Source: Strigamia acuminata
Taxonomy: Eukaryota > Arthropoda > Chilopoda > Geophilomorpha > Linotaeniidae
Reading direction: 5' to 3'
Assembly: GCA_949358305.1 (NCBI GenBank)
Contig: OX442314.1
Span: 59,777,369 to 59,841,368 of the forward strand
Length of the DNA: 64,000 bases
Below, in pieces: positions 54,028 to 62,796 of this stretch. A program made the position numbers and the translations under genes. Position 1 is the stretch's first letter, and the number at the start of each line of letters is the position of its first letter. The notes under the pieces were generated by a model. It was given only the letters and a program-made list of their open reading frames with translations. It was not told where the DNA came from and made no database searches.

Positions 54028-57000
54028 ATGGCGGCCAAGTCAGATGTGCAGTCGGTTACATATGTCGAGAAGCTGAACGGGAAGAATTATCCGTCGTGGG
54101 AGTACCGCGTGAGGACATTGCTTAGAGCAAAGGATGTCTGGACGGTCATTAAAGATGACCAACCAATTAAAACGTTGGGCGAAAGCGACGTGGATTTCAA
54201 AACAAGGCAAGACAAGTGGAATACAAATGATATCGAGGCGTTGAATTTGATTCTCCAAACGATTGATTCGGCACAGCTGAGACATGTTTTAAACAAAGAC
54301 ACAGCCAAAAAGGCCTGGACAGCACTGAAGACTGAAAACCAAGGCGATTTGGCGGAGCTGAAAGTCCAGAAAAGGGTCGAATTGGGACACATGGTTATGA
54401 AGCAAGGTGAAACCATTGCAACATATTTGGACAAGATGGTCTCAATTCGGGAGGAATTAAGCTCAATCGGTGTAATAATTGAGGAACATGAACTGTGCGC
54501 ACACATCTTACGTGGGTTGAGTGCTGAATATGCAAACGTGATGACAAGCTGTGATGTGGCCGGGACGAGCACATTGAAGTTGCTCACGCTACGCCGTGCA
54601 CTGTTGGCTGCCGAGATGCGGAAAAATAGCATCGAAACGACTGTAGACACGCGGATTGAAAGCGCCACATGCTGGAATTGCGGACGGATTGGCCACCGGT
54701 ATGCTGAATGCCGACAACCAGTGGATCCTGCCGCTGCAGCCGATTTTTGCGGACGTGGACGTGGCCGAGGACGCGGTTTTAATCGAGGTTTCGGACGTGC
54801 GCGCAATCAAGATGCAAATTTGGCCACACAAGAGTCCAATGCAGTTAGTAGGGAACTGACTGACCTCGATTACGTGGTCAATTATGCGATGTCAACAAAT
54901 AAACACAATTTTGGGGTTACAAACCCGGACTGGAATTCGAATATTTGGTTCATGGATTCGGGAGCCTCATCTCATATGGCAAACAATGCTGAGTGTTTCA
55001 ATTATCTGAACATGAACCGGGGTAAAGATATTTTTTTGGCGGACGGACGCAAGGTGCATTCAACTGGGCATGGATCAGTATTGTTGACCACATTGCTGGG
55101 CAACCAGAAGAAGTTGATACGTTTGGACAACGTAAATTTAGTACCCTCTTTAAAGACTAACCTGTTATCAGTTGGGAGAATAATTGATCTAGGATTTCAA
55201 GTGTGTTTTGGCGATGGAATTTGCGAAGTTAAAACCTCAGATGGGATTAAAGTGTTTCAGGCACAAAAAGTTAATGGTTTATTTCAAGTCAACAGCGTCT
55301 CGAATGAAATGAGTGGACCACAGAGGATGAACATAGGAATATCATCATTGGACCACCCTGATCAATTGCAGAGGTCTTCTGGGCGTTTGTCAATAGTTAC
55401 TTGGCATAGACGGATGGCTCATTTGGGCTATCGCTCCTTAAAAGAACTTTGGAGTAGAGATATGGTAAAGGGGATGCATTTGAAGGATGCCAAGATACCC
55501 GAAATATGCGATAAATGCGCATTAGCTAAAAAGATCAGGGCTCCTTTTAGACCCACAAACAATATTACTGCAACTAAACCATTTGAGATGCTGCACGTTG
55601 ACTTGTGCGGACCCTTTCGTACTACATCAACATTAGGGAGTAGATATATATTTACGATTGTCGATGACTTTTCGAGAGCGATTTTCACGAGATTTCTGAA
55701 GGAGAAATCACAAACTGTAGGTGAATTTGAAAATTTTTTGAAAATGTTTGAAAATAAGTTTGATGGCAAACTTAAACGGTTACGGAGCGACAACGGTACC
55801 AAGTTCCTAAATGAAAGATTTAAAGCTTTATTGGCAAAACGCGGCGTCCACCATCAATTGACCGTTCCATGGACCCCCCAACAAAATGGCATCGCGGAAA
55901 GAGCCAACCGGAAGTTGCTGGACGCGGCGAGGACTCTTTTGTTGGACTCGGGATTACCAACGCATTTCTGGCAAGACGCAGTTGAAACGGCAGGTTATGC
56001 GTGCAATAGATCTAAAATGCGGAGATTTGACGCCGAGACACCAATTGAACGGTTAACAGGGCATAAGCCAGATGTAAGCAATATGAGGATCTTCGGATGC
56101 GTGGCTTACACGTGGATACCCAAACAAAACCGTTATAAGTTGGAACCAACAGCCCGAAAAGCCATTTTCCTGGGATATCCGTTCCAAGTAGCAGGTTGGA
56201 AGTTTTATGATCCAGTTAAAGAGAAATATTTTGTTGCGAGGGATGTCAAATTTAATGAGGAACTGAGGGGATCGACGTTGCTCACAACAATTGACCAGCC
56301 GCAATTGCAAGTTGATCAAAATTTGGATCAAGAGACACTAAATGGGACAAGGCAAGTTCCAGTAGTTTATGACGAGGTTCCGACCCAACCAGAGTATAGA
56401 ATGCCAGCGAGGACGGGCCAAATCGGACCGGAGCGACGTTATCCATTAAGGGCGAGAAGGCCCCCGGACCGATATGTTCCGTATGACCCGAGGCAAAGAT
56501 TAAGACAAAGACGAGGTGCACAGAGAAGCCCAGATCCAGACGTTTCAAATTTAATAAATGAAGCAAAAATTGCTGATGAGAAAGGCATTTTGATACCAAA
56601 GACTCATAAGCAAGCCATTGAGTCAGACCAATCAACTCAGTGGCAATGGGCCATGGAAAGGGAGATTCAATCTCATGCACAACAACACACCTGGGAGGTC
56701 GTGGACCGACCCAAGGACGCCAAAGTGGTCGGATCACGTTGGATTTATTCAGTGAAAACCAACCAACAAGGACAAGTAACACGCTATAAAGCGCGTTTGG
56801 TGGCCCAGGGTTATAACATTTATAAGGGTGTTGATTATGATGAGTCTTTCTCCCCAGTGGTAAGACTTGCAACAATACGACTTTTGATGGCATTGGCGGT
56901 GATGTATCATTTTCGGGTCAAGCATCATGACGTCGAGACTGCTTACCTTCATGCCAAGCTGGGCCAGACTGTTTATATGGAGTTACCAAAAGGAATGGAA

Positions 57001-57708
57001 GTTCTTGGTGACAAGGTTTGCCTATTGCAAAAGGCAATATATGGGTTGCCACAGGCAGGCCGTGCCTGGCATAAGACATTGGAAGCAGAACTCCTGAAAG
57101 TTGGTTTCTTTAAGCATCCCACTGAACAATGCGTTTATATTTACAGACATGGAAAGTCAACCATAATTATGGCAACATATGTGGACGATTTATTGACCTT
57201 GGATAACAATAGTGAACTATTGGATCAATTAATGGCCAGAATACGACGTCGCATCAAGGTGATAGATTTGGGCGAGATAAAGAGCTTATTAGGCATAAGA
57301 ATAAACCAAAATATGAGGAAAAATCAGATCACCTTGGATCAATCCAAATACATCCTGGAGCTGGCAATTAAGTTTGGTTTGGACCAAGCGAGGACTGTGA
57401 AAGTTCCAATGGAAGTGTCACAAAAATTGGATGCTCCGGATTACCCCTTGGGACCATCAGCAGGCGACAAGCCTTATAGAGAATTGATTGGCGCGTTACT
57501 TTACCTTGCTCAGGGCACGCGCCCTGATATCGCGTTTCCGGTGTCTTTTCTCTCAGTGGCTGAACGACCCCAAGGAAGCTCATTGGATTGCTGCGAAGAG
57601 GATTCTGCGCTACTTGATTGGGACTGTGAATTATCGTTTGAGGTACAAGAGTTCCAGTCAAGACTTAATTGGGTACACGGATTCGTCTTGGAATGCTTGC
57701 AATGCTGA
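54028..57708 (+). CDS. Copia gag-pol polyprotein
   Basis: 1226 codons from MAAKSDVQSV. Gag with the KLNGKNYPSWEYRV motif (residues ~13-26), CCHC zinc knuckle CWNCGRIGHRYAEC (215-228), protease DSG (310-312), integrase finger (H460, H465, C494, C497) and triad D525, D588, E624, then a GAG-like IFGCVAYTWIP region, and RT (ARLVAQGYN, FSPVVRL, YVDD at 1051-1054). Copia order with integrase before RT. After RPDIAF near 57540-57555 the frame slips and the last ~50 residues are out of frame; the proper RNase H continues in the next frame (next entry). The ATG at 54018 is out of frame. Confidence 0.92.
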   Translation: MAAKSDVQSVTYVEKLNGKNYPSWEYRVRTLLRAKDVWTVIKDDQPIKTLGESDVDFKTRQDKWNTNDIEALNLILQTIDSAQLRHVLNKDTAKKAWTALKTENQGDLAELKVQKRVELGHMVMKQGETIATYLDKMVSIREELSSIGVIIEEHELCAHILRGLSAEYANVMTSCDVAGTSTLKLLTLRRALLAAEMRKNSIETTVDTRIESATCWNCGRIGHRYAECRQPVDPAAAADFCGRGRGRGRGFNRGFGRARNQDANLATQESNAVSRELTDLDYVVNYAMSTNKHNFGVTNPDWNSNIWFMDSGASSHMANNAECFNYLNMNRGKDIFLADGRKVHSTGHGSVLLTTLLGNQKKLIRLDNVNLVPSLKTNLLSVGRIIDLGFQVCFGDGICEVKTSDGIKVFQAQKVNGLFQVNSVSNEMSGPQRMNIGISSLDHPDQLQRSSGRLSIVTWHRRMAHLGYRSLKELWSRDMVKGMHLKDAKIPEICDKCALAKKIRAPFRPTNNITATKPFEMLHVDLCGPFRTTSTLGSRYIFTIVDDFSRAIFTRFLKEKSQTVGEFENFLKMFENKFDGKLKRLRSDNGTKFLNERFKALLAKRGVHHQLTVPWTPQQNGIAERANRKLLDAARTLLLDSGLPTHFWQDAVETAGYACNRSKMRRFDAETPIERLTGHKPDVSNMRIFGCVAYTWIPKQNRYKLEPTARKAIFLGYPFQVAGWKFYDPVKEKYFVARDVKFNEELRGSTLLTTIDQPQLQVDQNLDQETLNGTRQVPVVYDEVPTQPEYRMPARTGQIGPERRYPLRARRPPDRYVPYDPRQRLRQRRGAQRSPDPDVSNLINEAKIADEKGILIPKTHKQAIESDQSTQWQWAMEREIQSHAQQHTWEVVDRPKDAKVVGSRWIYSVKTNQQGQVTRYKARLVAQGYNIYKGVDYDESFSPVVRLATIRLLMALAVMYHFRVKHHDVETAYLHAKLGQTVYMELPKGMEVLGDKVCLLQKAIYGLPQAGRAWHKTLEAELLKVGFFKHPTEQCVYIYRHGKSTIIMATYVDDLLTLDNNSELLDQLMARIRRRIKVIDLGEIKSLLGIRINQNMRKNQITLDQSKYILELAIKFGLDQARTVKVPMEVSQKLDAPDYPLGPSAGDKPYRELIGALLYLAQGTRPDIAFPVSFLSVAERPQGSSLDCCEEDSALLDWDCELSFEVQEFQSRLNWVHGFVLECLQC

Positions 57709-58144
57709 CGCAAAATCATTTGCGGGATTCATCACTACATTGAATGGAACTGCGGTTACATGGCAAGCAAAGAAGCAGAGTTTAATCAGCTTATCTTGTG
57801 AAGCTGAGTTCTCGGGCCTGGTGGAGGTTGCCAAGGAAATAAAGTAGGTCAAAAACGTCCTCGAGGATTTGAAGTTGACGGTGGAGAGAAGACCCATAGT
57901 AATTTACTGTGACAACCAGCCGGCCATTGACTTAACCAAGAATCTGTGTTACCATGCAAGAACAAAACATTTTAATAGGAGAGTTGCTTTTATTAGACAA
58001 GATGTAAATGAGGGAATTTACAATGTGATTTATTTGCCAACTGACCGGATGCTCGCAGACATGATGACCAAGGCGGTTTCTGAAACAAAGTTAAAGCAAG
58101 CTTGTGAAGCAGTTGGATTAGTTAATGTTTTGGATGAAAACTAA
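57555..58144 (+). pseudogene. Copia RNase H, frameshifted, with a stop
   Basis: Frame +2 carries SQWLNDPKEAHWIAAKRILR, YTDSSWNACN, SLISLSCEAEF and, after a TAG at 57845-57847, CDNQPAIDLTKN and ARTKHFNRRVAFIRQDV, ending 58144. These are the usual copia RNase H motifs. The slip (about 57545-57560) and the TAG mean this copy does not make RNase H in its polyprotein. Confidence 0.85.
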
Positions 58145-58188
58145 TTGTAAATTTTATATGAATGTATTAAGTATTTAATATGGGCGAG

Positions 58189-58359
58189 TGTTAGAGTTAT
58201 TTCGGTTTTACAATGAGTTGTTGTAATGAATGATTGCATTGTATGCAACCATGAATGAATTGTAAGACCAACAATAAATTGATGGGTGATTGTTATTATG
58301 TTATGAATGAAAATGATGAATGAGTAGAATTCTTTCCTAAATTCCAAATTGTCCCAACA
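58189..58359 (+). repeat. 3' LTR of the copia element
   Basis: 171 bp, preceded by a short purine tract (TGGGCGAG, 58181-58188). Confidence 0.93.
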
Positions 58360-59299
58360 CGCGATCCCGACGCATTCCAGCTATTCTGTTATGGAATTTT
58401 AAGCTTGATTTAAAGATTTAAAACTTGCTTTTACTGGAAAAAGCGGCTAAAAACTCACCCGCTTGAGCAAACATAAACTTGCGTTTTTATTCAAAGCTTT
58501 GCTTTGACGCGAGCTCGTACTCACCTGCTCCGATCAAGTTCGATTTACCTGCTTCAACTTTTTTTTTCAAACTTATTTTCCATTCTTTTGGAAAAATTAT
58601 TTAGTTTTTTGTTCATTTCAAATTTTTTTTTCCATTCTTTTCTAACAATTATTTGTTATCCCTCTAAATGTATGCGCCATCTCAACTTTATCTTATCACA
58701 TTATCACATTATTCTTAACAAGAGGATTTTGTTTCTACCTTTCATCCCTTCAGTCACCTTTAATAAACCCAGTCACGTGGCTAAGTTGACTTAATCATAT
58801 TTCTCCTAACCAGACTCACTTCTCAATCTGGCCTCAACCGAGACATCTCCTAGATGCTAGCTTGAGGACGTCACTTTATGATTTTGCGCCCTAACACCTC
58901 TTTACAGCGCCATTGCGCCTCTTTTTGCCAGCTATTTTAGTATTCGCATGCCTGTGATATTCTTCAACCCCCGTTTGATCAATTACACTGCGCATTCTCA
59001 TTCGTTTTACGCCATACACACCCAACGTGAGTTTGATCCCATCGAATATGAAATAATGTTTCATTTAATTGCCCGATGTCCACAACTATTTAAAAGGTGT
59101 CTACGAGCCTTTGCCCACTTATTTTGCGCCAAATTCACTTTTGCGCGAGATATAGTCAAATTAATTTATAACACTCAAATTAATCATGACAAATAATACA
59201 ACACGGAGTATATTACTATACTCCGTGTTTCCCCCTTCGTGAGTGTATTGTCATGCGGTTGAGTCGCGTCGTCTGCCGACCGTCTCAAACCAGCACAAA
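58360..59299. other. Non-coding flank
   Basis: T-rich sequence without a gene; ORFs at 58504-58794 and 58948-59196 have no motif support. A perfect 13-bp hairpin AACACGGAGTATA/TATACTCCGTGTT with a TTAC loop lies at 59200-59229. Confidence 0.45.
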
Positions 59300-60003
59300 T
59301 GTTATTAGAGTTGTCAAAATCTATCACTAGACTGCGCACGTGATGGTGACATCACGGGCGAGTCAATTAGAACTAACTCAGGGGGGTGACTTGGGTATAA
59401 AAGAGGCACTTTGACTCTTGGACCTCAGTCTTCCCAGGACTTCTAATGATTAATGTTTCAGCCAGTATATGGCATGATTAGTTCACAAATAAGAGAGAAG
59501 GTGTTATTCATGTCTTTAGTCTTAATGTTTACTTTAGTTTTAGGTTTAGTTTTATGATTTCAATTAAGTTTATGTTTTGTAATTAAAGAATAAAAGAACA
59601 TAGTTTATATTTCAACCTAACCTCTGACTCCTGTTCATTTCACTCTTACAAGGGGAGAGCACCAATAAGCTATCACAGATTGTTATAATATTAAACAAGA
59701 AGGATTGTTATATCATGCTGAATGAGACCCTAAAATAATTTTATTCCATAGACAGCCAACAATGCAAACAATGAGCTCAAAGTTGGCACTATTTTGTCTG
59801 TGTATACATCAAATCTGAGCAATCAGGCCTAGTGTATGAATACTGTAAACAACAGTTGCTAGGTAAAAAATAGTCCCAAGATCCAAGTTCAATTTTATCA
59901 TTTGAGATTCAATGATGTCATTTCCTCTTTTGATATCACATGACATATGACATCAGAACTTTGTTCAACAACATGACTGTCTTCATGAAGACAATAATAG
60001 TTT

Positions 60004-60086
60004 GTAGTGGTGGTCCAGTGGTTCAGGCAATGGACTAGGAATCTTTCCACACAGGTTCAAATCCTGGTGTGTGTGAAAATTTTTTA
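60004..60086 (+). repeat. tRNA-Ser-like sequence, left arm
   Basis: Box A TGGTCCAGTGG (60011-60021) and box B GGTTCAAATCC (60054-60064) with GTAGTGGTGG at the start and ATGGACTAGGAATC as anticodon arm resemble tRNA-Ser. The variable arm is missing, the acceptor stem does not pair and the T run at 60080 follows like a Pol III terminator. A tRNA pseudogene or SINE head, not a working tRNA. Confidence 0.6.
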
Positions 60087-60237
60087 CTTTTATTTTTTAA
60101 TTTTTTTTAGCAGTAATTTTAATGTTTGTAATTTTATGTTTGTTAAAAAATTAAAATTAATTAATTAAAGTTTTCTAAAAACAAACATAAAATTACAAAC
60201 ATTAAAATTACTGCTAAAAAAAATTAAAAAATAAAAG

Positions 60238-60320
60238 TAAAAAATTTTCACACACACCAGGATTTGAACCTGTGTGGAAAGATTCCTAGTCCATTGCCTG
60301 AACCACTGGACCACCACTAC
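60238..60320 (-). repeat. tRNA-Ser-like sequence, right arm
   Basis: Exact reverse copy of the left-arm sequence: GGATTTGAACC and CCACTGGACCA are the complements of boxes B and A. The two copies converge on the palindrome centre. Confidence 0.6.
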
Positions 60321-60748
60321 AAACTATTATTGTCTTCATGAAGACAGTCATGTTGTTGAACAAAGTTCTGATGTCATATGTCATGTGATATCAAAAGAGG
60401 AAATGACATCATTGAATCTCAAATGATAAAATTGAACTTGGATCTTGGGACTATTTTTTACCTAGCAACTGTTGTTTACAGTATTCATACACTAGGCCTG
60501 ATTGCTCAGATTTGATGTATACACAGACAAAATAGTGCCAACTTTGAGCTCATTGTTTGCATTGTTGGCTGTCTATGGAATAAAATTATTTTAGGGTCTC
60601 ATTCAGCATGATATAACAATCCTTCTTGTTTAATATTATAACAATCTGTGATAGCTTATTGGTGCTCTCCCCTTGTTAGTTATTAAATGATGTTCATCAA
60701 AATAGTTATAAGTTACGTGGTCATTATTGGCCAGTTGGCCACGTAACA

Positions 60749-61382
60749 AAGTGGTGGAGATTGCGGTTTTCTTTTGAGACCCACTAATTGGTTGATAAAA
60801 GTAGTGAATAAGTAAAAGTTTACAGTAAAATCAGCCAATTTTGTGCTAAAATTGAGAAGTTAGAGCTAAAAAACCCCCGTAAAAACTCAGTGAAAATAGT
60901 AGAAATTCTTATAAAATTTAGAAAGAGTGCAGATTAATTTGCATATTAGAGAAAATAAGAGTGAATCATAGAGTGACTCAGAGTTTGGAAGCAGTTTCTT
61001 AGTGAATAATTAATGAGATTGCATGGAATTAGATAATACTTTGGATTAAATTGTTAAAGTTGTTTAAAAGTGTTGAATATTAAATATTTAGAGGGAAATA
61101 ATTTTGATAATAATATATTTAATAAAGTTGTAATAAAATAATTTTTTTTTTTCTTCCAGTAAAGATTATATTGATTCTAGTGATGACTAATAGTAATATT
61201 TGTCTATTTTCAGGAAATTAGTGACATTGTTGTTAATATTTCGAATTTAAGTTGGTGTTTATTGATAATAAATTAAATTTATTTCAGGACTGTGTGTTGG
61301 CGAATTGTGGTTATTAGTGAATGTGTGAAGTGCATGATAGAGTAGTAAAAATAAAAATTATAGTGCAGTTCAAAGCTTAACA
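60749..61382. other. Gypsy leader with primer-binding site
   Basis: TGGTGGAGATTGCGG at 60752-60766 is the likely primer site; the tRNA could not be named. The rest is AT-rich leader without ORFs. Confidence 0.5.
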
Positions 61383-62765
61383 GTGGAGGAATCAGTAAAG
61401 CTTACACAAACACAAACGGATTGTCTGCTAGATTTACAAAACCAAGAACTACAAAGGACAGTAGATAACCGTAATATCACAACTAAAAGAGGGAGTGGAA
61501 AAATAAAACACACTAAACCTGAAGTTATAGAGGAAGAACAAGTTGTTGAAATAAAACAAGAGGAACCAGTTGTTGAGATAAACCAAGAAGAGCATTTCCA
61601 AGACTCATTATCCCAACAGGAACTTGATTCTTCTTCACCTTTGAGATTAATAAAGCCAAAATTGTTACAATCAGTTTTTGAATTATTAACACCAATAAAG
61701 ATACAAACACCTTTAGTAAATACTAATACTCAGGGATCCACATCAAAAGGAACGAAATCCAAGATGGCGGACCCAATAGCAGTTCTAACTGACCTTTTTA
61801 AGAGTGTAATGATACAAAAGCGGGATGTCATTTGTTATGATACAACAAAAGGGAACATCGACCAATGGCTAGTAGCGTATGAAGCCACAATAGGCACTGA
61901 TGATGAGAGAGTTAAACATTTACCATTAGCGTTAAAAACTGATGGACTGGCATGGTTTGTGGAGTTATTACAAAAGAATCCAACATGGACTTGGACCGAG
62001 TGGAAACCACAACTTGAAAAAAAGTTTCGTAGGGGCCAGGAAAATGTTTTAAATACTCTTCACTTCATGAGACATACAGAAGGAACAGCAGATGCCTATA
62101 TGAAGAAAGTCTTGGCCGAATGTGCTTTTGTGTTGCCGGCACTCACTGAAGGACAAAAAATTAATTATGTTTACCAAGGTTTGAAGCCGGCGATGCAGCA
62201 AATGATGGTGACAGTATTCCCGACTAAACTGGCAGAGATGGAACAAAGACTTAAATTGTATGAGACTATGAAAGTCAAGGATCCAGCGGATGTGCTGCTG
62301 TCACTTTTCAAAAAGGTAGTGGACGAAAAGGTAACTCCAGTAACAGCAGGTAAACTGAGTGGAACTGTAGTAACCCCATTAACCCATGATGAGCTTTTAG
62401 CTGAGAATGCAAGGTTGAGGCAACAGTTATTAGCTTTTGAGACAGAGGATCCGGAGTCGGAAGTACCCATCTTAATAGGAAGCCAGTGGTATGCACCAAT
62501 GAAGCAAAGAGGTCAGAATTTTCAATACAAGAATTTTCAAGGAAGTATTAATAGAGGTGGTGGTCAAAATTACAATACTAATAATAACAACAATAGTAAT
62601 AATAATAATACTCGTTCGTGCGGATGCTATCATCATTTTAGTTGCGAGTTCTATAATCCACCAAGATACCAACAGGATAGAGGTGGTAATGCAGGAAGAC
62701 CAAGAAGACGTAGAAGAGAAGGTCCTAATCCTACAGTCAACACCCAACAGCAGACGGAAAACTAG
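61383..62765 (+). CDS. Gypsy gag (start probably 61764)
   Basis: The frame is open for 460 codons, but its first codon is GTG and a stop lies shortly upstream. The first ATG, at 61764 in a good context (AAGATGGC), gives [11 protein letters not shown] and a 333-residue gag. The 127 codons before it are Gln/Glu/Lys-rich with a repeated [16 protein letters not shown] and may be translated from a non-AUG or spliced start. The retrotransposon gag domain covers [32 protein letters not shown] and [10 protein letters not shown]. No CCHC knuckle is visible; instead an Asn-rich run, [11 protein letters not shown] and an Arg-rich tail. It ends at TAG just behind GGAAAAC. Confidence 0.8.
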   Translation: MEESVKLTQTQTDCLLDLQNQELQRTVDNRNITTKRGSGKIKHTKPEVIEEEQVVEIKQEEPVVEINQEEHFQDSLSQQELDSSSPLRLIKPKLLQSVFELLTPIKIQTPLVNTNTQGSTSKGTKSKMADPIAVLTDLFKSVMIQKRDVICYDTTKGNIDQWLVAYEATIGTDDERVKHLPLALKTDGLAWFVELLQKNPTWTWTEWKPQLEKKFRRGQENVLNTLHFMRHTEGTADAYMKKVLAECAFVLPALTEGQKINYVYQGLKPAMQQMMVTVFPTKLAEMEQRLKLYETMKVKDPADVLLSLFKKVVDEKVTPVTAGKLSGTVVTPLTHDELLAENARLRQQLLAFETEDPESEVPILIGSQWYAPMKQRGQNFQYKNFQGSINRGGGQNYNTNNNNNSNNNNTRSCGCYHHFSCEFYNPPRYQQDRGGNAGRPRRRRREGPNPTVNTQQQTEN

Positions 62766-62796
62766 AGGATCGGCCACAAAGAAATTGTTACCATCC
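62756..62796 (+). promoter_or_regulatory. -1 frameshift signal at the gag stop
   Basis: G GAA AAC (62756-62762) in the gag frame sits directly before TAG (62763-62765); the same heptamer serves visna virus. The -1 frame is open from here into protease. A weak stem GGAT/ATCC (62767-62770 with 62793-62796) lies downstream. Confidence 0.6.

Larger units (their letters stand above)
53726..58359 (+). mobile_element. Ty1/copia LTR retrotransposon
   Basis: 171-bp LTRs at 53726-53896 and 58189-58359 (TGTTAG...CCAACA) differ at two positions by my count. The element is flanked by the 5-bp duplication CGCGA (53721-53725 and 58360-58364). One gag-pol ORF in the copia order (gag, protease, integrase, RT, RNase H) is frameshifted near its end. 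4.6 kb, a typical copia length. Clean target duplication and similar LTRs show a fairly recent insertion. Confidence 0.95.
59649..60675. mobile_element. Giant palindrome (foldback element), TTA flanks
   Basis: Arms 59648-60144 and 60180-60676 are perfect reverse complements over 497 bp with a 35-bp AT-rich spacer (60145-60179). Ends are CAAGGGGAGAGC/GCTCTCCCCTTG. TTA stands on both sides (59646-59648, 60676-60678), compatible with the TWA target duplication of PIF/Harbinger elements. No coding sequence. Each arm holds a tRNA-like sequence. Confidence 0.85.
59300..60748 (+). repeat. Inferred 5' LTR carrying the palindrome
   Basis: Starts TGTTA and ends TAACA. TATAAAAG at 59396-59403 and AATAAA at 59589-59594 are at sensible U3/R distances. 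Its last 25 bases contain TTACGTGG/CCACGTAA. The 3' LTR lies outside the window, so the borders rest on these features only. Confidence 0.55.

Noticed and set aside
60004-60086. A functional tRNA-Ser gene
   Set aside because: The variable arm is absent, the acceptor stem is unpaired and the anticodon stem is mismatched; kept only as tRNA-like repeat.
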